Source: an uncultured Clostridia bacterium
Lineage (GTDB): Bacteria; Bacillota; Clostridia; Christensenellales; UBA1242
DNA: 44,016 nt
Assembly: GCA_944383915.1 (NCBI GenBank)
Contig: CALWRJ010000020.1
Span: 1 to 44,016 of the forward strand
Reading direction: 5' to 3'
In this document: positions 29,847 through 37,318 of the stretch, one piece after another
Position numbering within the stretch: position 1 is the stretch's first letter
Layout: each line of letters opens with the position of its first letter
Made by a program: the position numbers and the translations under genes
The notes under the pieces: model-generated
What the model was told of the DNA's origin: nothing
Databases searched by the model: none
The model's input: the letters and a program-made list of their open reading frames with translations, nothing else

Positions 29847-31121
29847 ATGAAATTAACACAAGACGAACAAAGCATTTTAGATGGTGCTAAAGGCGAAGTT
29901 ATGGCAAAAATTATGCGCACTATGGTTGAAATAGGCAATCTTTTTGGTGCGGAAAGATTTGTAGACATAACGCATGACGGGCACATTGTAACTAGTATGG
30001 GTATTCCCCTACTAAAGCCTCTTTATCGCACTATGCAAGAAATAATTGATGCTGGAATAACAACAAAATTTAAATTCACCGCTGACCCTCGCCCAATAGA
30101 CTATAAAAATGTAAAATGCAATATTCTCGATAAATTAGTTTTCAGTAAAATTATGTACGGAAAACAAAAAGATTATGAGATTCAGTTGAATCAAGTTGGA
30201 TTGCGCGACCCTGACGCGTTTAGTTGTGCTTGTTATTCTAAAGAAATGGGCAATATTCCAAAAAAGAACGATATTTTGTCATGGGCAGAAAGTAGTGCTG
30301 TAGTTTATGCAAACTCTGTCCTAGGAGCTCGTTGCAATCGTAACAGCGGAATGATTGATTTATTTGGTTTAATTTTAGGTAAAGTACCAGAATTTGGACT
30401 TTTGCTAGATGAAAACAGAAAAGCAAATTGGGTTATAGAAGTTAAAACAACTCATATTCCAGAAGCGCAAATTTTAGGTAGCGCTATTGGAATTGCTGTC
30501 GGTGATGGTGTACCATATATAAAAGGACTAGACAAATTTATTGGTCAAAAGTTAGATGAAACAACAACTTCATATTTAAAAGATATGGGAGCAGCAAGCG
30601 CGAGCAATGGTGCTGTTGGACTTTACCACGTAGCAAACCTTACACCAGAAGCCATAGAACTCGGCGAAAAATTAATAAGAACTGATGCTAAAACACTAGT
30701 TATAGATGATGAATATTTACAAAAAACTTATGACAACTACCCTATTCTTTGGAAAAATAAAAATGCACACCCAAATTTATGCTTTATTGGTTGTCCTCAT
30801 TTATCTATGGAGCAACTAAATGATTGGACAGACAAGATTTTTAATAATTTAATTAGAAACGGACGCACAAAAGTAACTTGTCGTACAATCTTATGCACAT
30901 CTCCTGCTATTGCTAAGGAATTTAGAAAAACAACACAATTTTTAAAATTAGAAGCAGCAGGTGCTCGTCTAACTAGCATTTGTCCTTTGATGTATTTAAA
31001 TAATCCACTCACCCACTCACGTCCAATTATGACATGCTCAAATAAATTACGCACATATACAGCAGCACGATTCTATCGTGAACAAGAACTTTTGGATATA
31101 ATAACAGGAAAGGAGAATTAA
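29847..31121 (+). CDS. Aconitase X, large (catalytic) subunit
   Basis: The 424 residues match the aconitase-X catalytic domain (formerly DUF521). Landmarks are SWAESSAVVYANSVLGAR (about 147-165), followed by RNSGMIDLFG, then FIGCPHLS (C316), SICPLMYLNNP (C379) and MTCSNKLRTY (C397). The three cysteines are positioned to bind the family's iron-sulfur cluster. Characterised aconitase-X enzymes are dehydratases: bacterial cis-3-hydroxy-L-proline dehydratase and archaeal mevalonate-5-phosphate dehydratase. The substrate here is not evident. AAAGGAG precedes the ATG at 29847. The small subunit starts one base after this stop, so the two are translationally coupled and should form a heterodimer. 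The preceding flavoenzyme could act on the unsaturated product. Confidence 0.92.
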   Translation: MKLTQDEQSILDGAKGEVMAKIMRTMVEIGNLFGAERFVDITHDGHIVTSMGIPLLKPLYRTMQEIIDAGITTKFKFTADPRPIDYKNVKCNILDKLVFSKIMYGKQKDYEIQLNQVGLRDPDAFSCACYSKEMGNIPKKNDILSWAESSAVVYANSVLGARCNRNSGMIDLFGLILGKVPEFGLLLDENRKANWVIEVKTTHIPEAQILGSAIGIAVGDGVPYIKGLDKFIGQKLDETTTSYLKDMGAASASNGAVGLYHVANLTPEAIELGEKLIRTDAKTLVIDDEYLQKTYDNYPILWKNKNAHPNLCFIGCPHLSMEQLNDWTDKIFNNLIRNGRTKVTCRTILCTSPAIAKEFRKTTQFLKLEAAGARLTSICPLMYLNNPLTHSRPIMTCSNKLRTYTAARFYREQELLDIITGKEN

Positions 31122-31122
31122 T

Positions 31123-31566
31123 ATGCCAAAAACTTTTAAGGGGCGTGTAATCAACGCTGGAGAAATTACAGGTGAAGCGCTTGTTTCACATGTTGGAGTA
31201 AACACATTAGCAACATTCCAAAAAAGTGCATTAAAAGGCGCTAAAGTAATTATCGGTAGTGACCAAAACAACCCCGACATTTATGGTAAAGAAATTACAG
31301 GAAAAATTCTTTGTCTACCGCAAACAATTGGTTCTACAACGGGTGGTATGGTATTGCAAACAGTTTGCTCAATGGGCTCAAACCCAAGTGCTATGTTATT
31401 TAGTGAGGAAATTGATTCTCTTGCTGCAAGTGGAGTTATTTTAGCGAAAATCTGGGAAAATAGTCCAATGATAGCAATCGACAAACTCGGAAAAGAATTT
31501 TTAGATACCGTTAAGACTGGCGATCAGATTACAATACATAACGATGGAACAGTGGAAATAAACTAA
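31123..31566 (+). CDS. Aconitase X, small (swivel) subunit
   Basis: A 147-residue swivel-domain protein (formerly DUF126) that closes over the catalytic subunit's active site. It starts FKGRVINAGEITGEALVSH, typical of the family. It carries the glycine/serine active-site loop IGSTTGGMVL (S71 is the candidate catalytic serine) and ends with MIAIDKLGKEFLDTV. Separate-gene organisation, one base after the large subunit, is one of the known arrangements; others are fused. Its ribosome-binding site AGGAG lies inside the large-subunit gene. No terminator is visible downstream before the next promoter. Confidence 0.92.
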   Translation: MPKTFKGRVINAGEITGEALVSHVGVNTLATFQKSALKGAKVIIGSDQNNPDIYGKEITGKILCLPQTIGSTTGGMVLQTVCSMGSNPSAMLFSEEIDSLAASGVILAKIWENSPMIAIDKLGKEFLDTVKTGDQITIHNDGTVEIN

Positions 31567-31581
31567 ATTTACAATAAATTA

Positions 31582-31610
31582 TTTACAATTAAATAAAAAT
31601 ATGATAATAT
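31582..31610 (+). promoter_or_regulatory. Promoter of the PH-domain gene
   Basis: TTTACA (31582-31587), 17 bases, then TAATAT (31605-31610) preceded by TG-A, an extended -10. AAAGGAGT (31629-31636) is the ribosome-binding site for the ATG at 31642. Confidence 0.6.
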
Positions 31611-31641
31611 GAATACAATAAATATATTAAAGGAGTAAAGA

Positions 31642-32037
31642 ATGTCAAAATCAACTGCTGCAACTAAATATGGTAGCGACTGTGTCGAACTATGGCACGA
31701 CCGTAAACGCTGGTGCGGGCTTCCATTATCTTTTACTCGTTATAGTATTGTAAAGAAACCTGGGAAATGGGTTAAACTAATTGTTGACATTGGTTTATTT
31801 ACAAGTCATATTGAGGAAGTTAATGTATTCCGTATTGATGATACATCTATATTTGAATCATTTACAAACAAGTTTTGGGGCACAGGAACGCTAAAAGTTT
31901 TTTGTAAAGATGCTTCAAACGACCATGTCGATTTGGTTAGAATTAAAAATCCGTCAAAAGTACGAAACTTAATTAACGAACTAATTGAAGACGACCGTAA
32001 ATCTCGTAATGTACAATATGGTGAAATGCAATACTAA
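31642..32037 (+). CDS. Small bacterial PH-domain protein (bPH_2/YdbS-like)
   Basis: A 131-residue soluble protein with no signal peptide or membrane helix. From about residue 30 it shows the bacterial PH-like pattern: FTRYSIVKKPG, GLFTSHIEEVNVFRIDDTSI, WGTGTLKVF, VDLVRIKNPSKVRNLI. This is the same order as the bPH_2 domain of YdbS/YdbT-type proteins, but without their membrane helices. The basic and aromatic N-terminus (HDRKRWCGLPL) is not part of the core domain. Its function is unknown; a lipid-, peptide- or protein-binding role is possible. It has its own promoter and a strong terminator, so it appears to be a stand-alone gene. Confidence 0.8.
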   Translation: MSKSTAATKYGSDCVELWHDRKRWCGLPLSFTRYSIVKKPGKWVKLIVDIGLFTSHIEEVNVFRIDDTSIFESFTNKFWGTGTLKVFCKDASNDHVDLVRIKNPSKVRNLINELIEDDRKSRNVQYGEMQY

Positions 32038-32059
32038 CCTACCCTGGCTCGTAAAAATT

Positions 32060-32092
32060 AAAGAAGTGTAAGACTACTACACTTCTTTTTTT
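32060..32092 (+). terminator. Intrinsic terminator after the PH-domain gene
   Basis: Stem AAAGAAGTGTA (32060-32070) / TACACTTCTTT (32078-32088), 7-base loop, T-run to 32092. Confidence 0.92.
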
Positions 32093-32142
32093 GTTTAATA
32101 TAAACAAATTTAAATAAGAAAAATTTTCTAACTGCTTTTAAT

Positions 32143-32168
32143 AGTCTTTAATGTGTTTAAGACTTTTT
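32143..32168 (+). terminator. Possible second, weak terminator
   Basis: AGTCTTTAA and TTTAAGACT (32143-32164) pair with one mismatch and a 4-base loop, followed by T to 32168. It lies in the convergent gap 32038-32395, which otherwise holds the strong terminator, AT-rich sequence without a credible reading frame, and the palindromic array at its right end. Confidence 0.35.
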
Positions 32169-32356
32169 GCAGATATAAAAATTAGAAATTTTAATACATA
32201 GAATAAAAGGAAATAATAATCAAAATTTAATCAAAAGACAGAAAGTAAAATTAAAAAAGTCATTATAAATTTAAATTTATTAATTTTTTATTATTGTGCA
32301 ATTTTTTTGTATTTTTAAATATTTATATTATAATTGCTATTTTTATGTAATATTAT

Positions 32357-32401
32357 AATACTATGCATAGGTATTATGCTTGCATAGTATTAATACTATG
32401 C
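32357..32401. repeat. Three-arm palindromic array overlapping the SpoVT-like stop codon
   Basis: AATACTATGCA (32357-32367) is followed by TGCATAGTATT (32381-32391), its exact reverse complement. AATACTATGC then follows at once (32392-32401), so 32382-32401 is a perfect 20-bp palindrome. The middle arm can pair with either neighbour, giving two mutually exclusive hairpins. The stop codon of the minus-strand regulator (32398-32396) lies inside the last arm. No T-run follows, so it is not a standard terminator. Confidence 0.8.
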
Positions 32402-32914
32402 GCTAAAATATTCGCTTAAAAAATTAGCAATTTCTTTCCCTATTGCTTTAAAATTTTCCACATTATCAGCGTTAACTATTACACCACCAAGCAAATCACC
32501 ACCTGCAATTATCGGTATAATAATGCTTTGCTTATTCAATATTAAATCATCTGTAAGGTTTAATGTTTCTAGAATAATTTTCTCATTTCTATTGTTCAAA
32601 ATATCCGTGATATTTTTATTTAAATTACCACTTGGCACATCTTTTTCGCCGTTTTTGCATACTACTTTTTCAGTATCTAAAACGAAAATATCGCAGTCAC
32701 GCCCTAGTCTAACTACTCGTATTAATGAATTGATTAAATCTGTTATTTCTCTTAATAAATGAAATTTTCTCATTATTACTTGTTGATTGGAGCAAGCATA
32801 GAACTCCATCAAATCGCCATAATTTATACGCATTGCTTTTCTTACTTCTCTAGGTATTACCACTCTCCCCAACACATCAACATGCCTTAACATTCCTTTC
32901 TTATCATCTGCCAT
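32396..32914 (-). CDS. SpoVT-like AbrB-family transcription regulator
   Basis: The start at 32914 (MADDKKGMLRHVDVLG) is chosen because AAGGAG lies 6 bases upstream; the frame stays open to 33052 but without a ribosome-binding site. The 172-residue protein has an N-terminal AbrB swapped-hairpin DNA-binding domain (DVLGRVVIPREVRKAMRI, about 11-28) and a C-terminal GAF-like domain (FVLDTEKVV; NITDILNNR; IIPIIAGGDLLGGVIV). Domain order and length match SpoVT (178 residues in Bacillus subtilis), a regulator active in late sporulation. This suggests, but does not prove, a spore-forming ancestry. It is monocistronic and convergent with the PH-domain gene. A three-arm palindrome overlaps its 3' end and may be its own binding or processing site. 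Confidence 0.85.
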   Translation of the reverse strand: MADDKKGMLRHVDVLGRVVIPREVRKAMRINYGDLMEFYACSNQQVIMRKFHLLREITDLINSLIRVVRLGRDCDIFVLDTEKVVCKNGEKDVPSGNLNKNITDILNNRNEKIILETLNLTDDLILNKQSIIIPIIAGGDLLGGVIVNADNVENFKAIGKEIANFLSEYFSA

Positions 32915-33277
32915 TATTTTCTCCTTAATGATTTTGTTATTAGTATATATAGATTTATTAAAAGTATACATTTCTAAATTATAATTTTCTAAACTTATTT
33001 TTAACTTCTCTAAATAGAATCTATAGCAATTTAAATTTTTACTTTTATCCATATAACGACAAAATTTTTATTGAAAATTTTTAGTATCAACTAGTGAGTA
33101 ATTATAAAGAGCATTTAATTTAAATTAATAAACTAACCTGTATTTCACTACTTTTTCCTTTACTAATAATAAAAATTTTATTATAATATTTTAGAAAAAT
33201 TAAAAAAACCTATTGACTCTCCCCTTAAGTGTAATGATATTATAGGAGCGTAAATAAGGAAAAGGAGTATTTAAAAA
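32915..33277. other. Divergent intergenic region between SpoVT-like and MerR-type genes
   Basis: This 363-base gap contains the SpoVT-like ribosome-binding site (32921-32926, minus) and the MerR-type promoter (33213-33243, plus). Minus-strand TATAAT boxes at 32983-32978 and 33106-33101 lack convincing -35 partners. No reading frame with a start and ribosome-binding site was found, and no RNA gene is recognisable. Confidence 0.6.
33213..33243 (+). promoter_or_regulatory. MerR-type promoter with 19-bp spacer
   Basis: TTGACT (33213-33218) and TATTAT (33238-33243) are separated by 19 bases. This overlong spacing is characteristic of promoters that MerR proteins activate by untwisting DNA. The spacer contains a dyad centred on CTTAAG (CCCTTAAGTGT). 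AAAGGAG (33260-33266) precedes the ATG at 33278. Autoregulation is the natural reading. Confidence 0.8.
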
Positions 33278-34312
33278 ATGTTAAAAATTGGAGACTTAGC
33301 ACAACTATTTAATGTAACGGTAAAAACACTTCGCTTTTACGAAAATAAAAATTTGCTACAACCTGCCTCGGTTGATGTATACACGGGTTATAGATACTAT
33401 GATGAAAAAAGTGTTAAGCGTTTGAGTGAAATACTTTATTTAAAGAAGTTGGGATTTTCTTTAAAAGAAATTGCTAATTTTGATGAAAATCAAATTGCTT
33501 CAAAAACAAAGCAACTAGAAAATCAAATAAAAGAACTCTATAAAAACATTAAACAACTCAACCTTATTTACAAAAATAAAGAAGGAGAGTTTGTTATGCA
33601 AAACTTTATTAATGACCCACAAGTAATTGGAAAATGGGAACGAATTTGTGTTGTAAATAATAAAGAGGAATTTTTGTCAGGAAAATTTGAGGACCAAAAA
33701 GAAATTTTTAAAATATTTAAAAATATTTACTTTTTAGAAAATGGTCAGGGTTATTGGTGTTTTTCTTATTGGAGTAAAGGAATATTAAAATTTTTTAACA
33801 TTGAAAAGCCTTTCGAGTATGAAATTGAAAACGATTTGATGTTCCTTACCCTTTTTGACAATTACTCAGCAGACCCAGTAGCAATCGCTGTTTATAAAAA
33901 AGTCGACAATAAAGTTTACACTTTAAAAGACATTTCTCAAATTGATAACATTAATTTACCATTTAAAAATGACGGAAAAGCATTAGGATTATGGCAAACA
34001 GTTGATTTTATACCAATAAAAGCAAAATTTATACCAGGTACAAAACAATCAAAATATAACACTCCCCTTTTATCTTTGTCATTTCTACCAAATGGGAAAA
34101 TGATTGTTTCTTGGGCCGACAATTCACTTGGAAATCAAACTTGGACTAAGGGTTATGCTTTATTTTGTAGAGGTGGTCGCGAAGATGTTGCCTGCCACTA
34201 CGACATACAAAATATAGATGGAAAAGATTATATATACCTTGAGTGGAAATCTGGCGACTATACATTTGGAAACAGAATCACACATAAATATGTTTTGGAG
34301 AAAATATCATAA
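33278..34312 (+). CDS. MerR-family regulator with a duplicated C-terminal beta domain
   Basis: Residues 1-70 are a MerR winged helix (IGDLAQLFNVTVKTLRFYENKNLLQP, GYRYYDEKSVKRLSEI), followed by a coiled-coil dimer helix to about 105. The remaining ~240 residues are not the usual GyrI-like effector domain. Instead two related beta-rich units follow, at about 115-215 (VIGKWERICVVNNKEEF ... YWCFSYWSKG) and about 233-344 (ALGLWQTVDFIPIKAKF ... LSFLPNGKM ... WTKGY ... YLEWKSGDYTFGN). The last signature resembles a domain I associate with BlaR1/M56-type sensor proteins, but I am not certain of its name. A 19-bp-spacer promoter upstream indicates autoregulation. The ligand is unknown. It is followed by a shared terminator. 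Confidence 0.85.
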   Translation: MLKIGDLAQLFNVTVKTLRFYENKNLLQPASVDVYTGYRYYDEKSVKRLSEILYLKKLGFSLKEIANFDENQIASKTKQLENQIKELYKNIKQLNLIYKNKEGEFVMQNFINDPQVIGKWERICVVNNKEEFLSGKFEDQKEIFKIFKNIYFLENGQGYWCFSYWSKGILKFFNIEKPFEYEIENDLMFLTLFDNYSADPVAIAVYKKVDNKVYTLKDISQIDNINLPFKNDGKALGLWQTVDFIPIKAKFIPGTKQSKYNTPLLSLSFLPNGKMIVSWADNSLGNQTWTKGYALFCRGGREDVACHYDIQNIDGKDYIYLEWKSGDYTFGNRITHKYVLEKIS

Positions 34313-34432
34313 AAAGTGTTTCGATAAGTATAGCTTAAAAAATCATAAGCTTGAAATTTTCTCAATTGAAGTTGTTACTAAAAAATTATGCTAATTTGAA
34401 ATAGATATACTCTTTACTTTTTACAACATAAC

Positions 34433-34466
34433 AAAAGGACTAACTCTTTAAAAGTTAGCCCTTTTT
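34433..34466. terminator. Bidirectional terminator between MerR-type gene and minus-strand operon
   Basis: Arms AAAAGGACTAACT (34433-34445) and AGTTAGCCCTTTTT (34453-34466) pair with one mismatch, with T-runs on either strand. The gap 34313-34611 holds nothing else but AT-rich sequence and one half of a short direct repeat. Confidence 0.85.
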
Positions 34467-34487
34467 ATTTTTTTAAAAAAGTTTTTA

Positions 34488-34625
34488 TTATGCAATTAAT
34501 TATATATGCACTAAATTCTTTTTTATGATTTACAAATTTATAATACTTTTTATGAAAATGTCGAAAAACAATATTTTATACTAATTTTATTCATTTAGTC
34601 TTAAAAGTTTTTTATGCAATTAATT
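34488..34625. repeat. 14-bp direct repeat around the end of the Sel1-like gene
   Basis: TTATGCAATTAATT occurs at 34488-34501 and 34612-34625. In both places it is preceded by AAAGTTTTT with a small length difference. The second copy contains the stop and last codons of the minus-strand gene, so the first looks like a duplicated gene end. Confidence 0.6.
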
Positions 34626-35229
34626 CTAATAGCCTTGGTAAGACTTTTTTATTTGCTTCAGTTGCATCGTGTGAAAATTTTATAAAATTCTCTTTTTGCT
34701 CTATTGGTTTTTTTGCAACATTAAGTAATTCTATTTTCATTTCATCAATAAGGAGTAAACAATAATTTTGCGCTATAAAATCGCTAATATTTTCGTCATT
34801 TAGTTTGTTTTTCTCAATGATATTTTCCACTTTGTTGCTATCGATTATGAAATCAAACACTGGCTCAAAAAACAATCTTAAACGCTCAATAGAAAGTTTA
34901 CTACCATTGCTAACAGCGATAATTCCCCATTCATGCGCGCGAGTTAGATTTGATTCTAGCAAGTCCTCAATACCGCGTTTATACATATAACAAAGATAAT
35001 CTTGTGCGGGGACAATTCCACCTGCCGCCATTTCTATAATATCAACGATTTTGCGACCATATTGTTGTACAAATACGTCTACGGGCAAAGCGTCCTCTTG
35101 TTGATTTAAGTCCGTAAACTCCTCTTTTATAACATTAAAGAACACTTTTTGATTATCGTAACTAACATCAAACAAATCCTCTTTGTTAAAATCATCTGCT
35201 TTAAAATCAACTAAATTATTATATTTCAT
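34612..35229 (-). CDS. Sel1-like helical protein of unknown function
   Basis: A 205-residue, acidic, soluble protein. Residues about 68-115 resemble one or two Sel1/TPR-like helical repeats: AAGGIVPAQDYLCYMYKRG followed by A-x-EWGIIAVSNGS-x-x-S, close to the AxxGxxxAQxxLxxxYxxG...AxxWxxxAAxxG pattern. The rest is predicted helical with no motif I recognise. Sel1 repeats usually mediate protein-protein contacts. It is the last gene of a tight minus-strand operon, 8 bases after the DUF6320-like membrane protein, with an excellent AGGAGG site. It may therefore be a cytoplasmic partner of that membrane protein or of the acyltransferase, which is inference. Confidence 0.75.
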   Translation of the reverse strand: MKYNNLVDFKADDFNKEDLFDVSYDNQKVFFNVIKEEFTDLNQQEDALPVDVFVQQYGRKIVDIIEMAAGGIVPAQDYLCYMYKRGIEDLLESNLTRAHEWGIIAVSNGSKLSIERLRLFFEPVFDFIIDSNKVENIIEKNKLNDENISDFIAQNYCLLLIDEMKIELLNVAKKPIEQKENFIKFSHDATEANKKVLPRLLELIA

Positions 35230-35237
35230 ATTTCCTC

Positions 35238-35903
35238 CTAAAACCCAAAATCTCGTTTTATCGAGCGAATTGAGCGTTTAAATCTAAACATAAACATCAA
35301 AATTATTTCAGTTATACTTACTAAAAAAGCAACTAATGTAGGCCAAACAACCTCACAATTAAAGCACACTAACAAAATGAATGATATTAACGATAAAAAT
35401 GTTAGCATAAACATAGGTTTAAACATTTCAAAGTTGACATAACCATTGGCGAGAGTAAATATCCCAGAAATTATAGCAAAACCTAGCCAAGTAAACGGAA
35501 TTGCGTACATAACACCCCAGCCCCATGTTTGCGTATATAATTCAAGAAATATCATAAATGCCGTAAGATAAAACACAAGACGCGTTAAAATTTGTGCAAG
35601 CGTAAATTGTTTTTTTATAGGTCTTAATATAAGCACCCAAAGTAATAAAAAACCAATTATAACATAAAGTGACCACGAAATTATATGGTCAGTAAAAAGA
35701 TTGACTGCCATACTTAAAATTACTGCAAGTAGAGATAATTTTTCTAAAATTTTGATTACAGGTTCTCTTTTATCAGGCTCAAAGGAATATTTTGGATAAT
35801 ATAAATTACTACCATCATTTTCGTTGTCAATACTTTTGCCACACAATGGGCAATTTGACTTTGAATCTATTATTTCTACATTACAATGTTCGCAATGTTT
35901 CAT
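35238..35903 (-). CDS. Zinc-ribbon, six-helix membrane protein (DUF6320-like)
   Basis: The 221-residue protein begins with a small zinc ribbon, CEHC (C4, C7) and CPLC (C18, C21), facing the cytoplasm. Six hydrophobic helices follow from about residue 50 to 208 (ILEKLSLLAVILSMAVNLF; WSLYVIIGFLLLWVLIL; LVFYLTAFMIFLELY; AIPFTWLGFAIISGIF; LTFLSLISFILLVCF; FLVSITEIILMFMF). A basic tail ends it. This layout fits the DUF6320 family, which I know as a neighbour of alcohol-acetyltransferase-type genes, as here (9-base gap). It probably forms a membrane complex with that acyltransferase. The biochemical role is unknown. AAGGAGAG precedes the ATG. Confidence 0.8.
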   Translation of the reverse strand: MKHCEHCNVEIIDSKSNCPLCGKSIDNENDGSNLYYPKYSFEPDKREPVIKILEKLSLLAVILSMAVNLFTDHIISWSLYVIIGFLLLWVLILRPIKKQFTLAQILTRLVFYLTAFMIFLELYTQTWGWGVMYAIPFTWLGFAIISGIFTLANGYVNFEMFKPMFMLTFLSLISFILLVCFNCEVVWPTLVAFLVSITEIILMFMFRFKRSIRSIKRDFGF

Positions 35904-35912
35904 ATTCTCTCC

Positions 35913-37292
35913 TTATAAATTTGAAAAAATTTCAACCTTTAAGCCCAGTGAACTTAAAATTCTAAAAAAATCTCGAATTATACGCATTTCAATAAGCCTT
36001 GTACTGAATGTCAAACTGCAATTATTTTGGAATGTGACCGCAGTCATATTTATTCGGTTTAATTTTGTTGCGCCAAGTACTACATTATAATTAATAATTT
36101 TATCTTTTAATTCATCAGGCAACCGGCACACACCAAAATTACTTAACGTACTTGTAAACAATCTTTCGCCCACTCTATTATACACCATTTTTAACACAAA
36201 GTCCTTTAAACCGATAGGAATAATCCTTACAAAAAAATTCTTTTCGCTATTAATATTTGTATTTATACTTTGCTGTAAGTAATCTTTATTAAAATTTTTA
36301 GACTGCTCTTTTACAATTTCGAGTATCATAGGAAAAGTCCCGTTTTCTTTGTTTACAGGTATTTCAATATTTATAAATTGAGAAAAATTTCTCATTGTTT
36401 TTGTCGGGAAAAATCGTCTTAAATTTACGGGTACACTTAATTTAACAGGTTTTTTGATTTGTTTTTTATCTCGCCTTTTTTCATCAATTAACACTTTTAA
36501 ATAAACAGCACTTAAAAATTCATTAACAGTTGCGTTATACTCTTTTGCAATTTTTTTAAGCGAATTGATATCAACAACTCCTGTAACTACCTTTAAAACA
36601 TTTACATTTTCCAAAGGTCCTTTTACGGCAAAAGCCACGCTTTCTTGTCGTGGCTTGCTCTTTCCTTTTGTCGCGTACCGTCTAAATCCATCTTCACTTT
36701 CCTCAATAGACGGCAAATCTCTAACATTTAAATCAAAGTCATTTAAGTGTTCATATTTAACCCCGCATAATTCAAAGTAGCGTACTAATAATGTATTAAA
36801 AAATTGCATAGCACCGCCACCGTCAGCAAGGGAATGAAATGTTTCCATAGAAATCTTGTTATCAAGATATAAAATTCTAAAAATTTGTTGTTTTTTGCCA
36901 AAAACAAAATGCCGACAAGGATAATATTTCTCTATTTCAATTTTGGGTTTATTTTCAAGCACTTGAAAATAGTGCCAAAACATCCCTTCACGCAAAGACA
37001 CATTATAAAATGGATAGCGTTGCAAGGTTTCGTCTAGCGCTTGTTGTAGTAATACTACATCAACTTTATCACGCACAATTGCAGAAATTCTAAAAACAGA
37101 ATTCCATTCAGCCGAACCAATTGCTGGATAGATTAACGCAGCATTATCCAGCCTAAACCAATTTTCACGAAGGTTGCGCTCCTCAATACGCTTTTTCATT
37201 TCAGCCAATTTAGCGCGTTCTTTTGCTTCTTTTTTTATTGTCTTAGTTAAATTTTCTTGATTTTTTTGTTGTTGCTTATCTTTTTTGCTCAA
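35913..37292 (-). CDS. Condensation-fold acyltransferase (alcohol acetyltransferase/PapA-like)
   Basis: A 459-residue enzyme of the CoA-dependent acyltransferase/condensation superfamily. After a ~40-residue charged coiled-coil start come WFRLDNAALIYPAIGSAEWN, LDETLQRYPFYNVSLREG and the active-site motif HSLADGGG (H153, D157), then INSLKKIAKEYNATVNEFLSA and a C-terminal channel segment (TAVTFQNNCSLTFSTR). Family members transfer acyl groups to alcohols or amines; the acceptor is unknown. The start is TTG at 37292: an in-frame TAG lies just upstream and TAGGAG is placed 9-10 bases before it, while no ATG is available nearby. It lies 26 bases downstream of a surface-protein gene and 9 bases upstream of the DUF6320-like gene. 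This suggests a cell-envelope modification unit. Confidence 0.88.
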   Translation of the reverse strand: MSKKDKQQQKNQENLTKTIKKEAKERAKLAEMKKRIEERNLRENWFRLDNAALIYPAIGSAEWNSVFRISAIVRDKVDVVLLQQALDETLQRYPFYNVSLREGMFWHYFQVLENKPKIEIEKYYPCRHFVFGKKQQIFRILYLDNKISMETFHSLADGGGAMQFFNTLLVRYFELCGVKYEHLNDFDLNVRDLPSIEESEDGFRRYATKGKSKPRQESVAFAVKGPLENVNVLKVVTGVVDINSLKKIAKEYNATVNEFLSAVYLKVLIDEKRRDKKQIKKPVKLSVPVNLRRFFPTKTMRNFSQFINIEIPVNKENGTFPMILEIVKEQSKNFNKDYLQQSINTNINSEKNFFVRIIPIGLKDFVLKMVYNRVGERLFTSTLSNFGVCRLPDELKDKIINYNVVLGATKLNRINMTAVTFQNNCSLTFSTRLIEMRIIRDFFRILSSLGLKVEIFSNL

Positions 37293-37318
37293 AATAATAC
37301 GCTCCTATGCTGAAATGT

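Noticed and set aside
32915-33052. Upstream extension of the SpoVT-like gene by 46 codons (MDKSKNLNCYRF start)
   Set aside because: It has no ribosome-binding site, its composition is unlike AbrB proteins, and the internal ATG at 32914 has AAGGAG at ideal distance and gives the standard SpoVT length.
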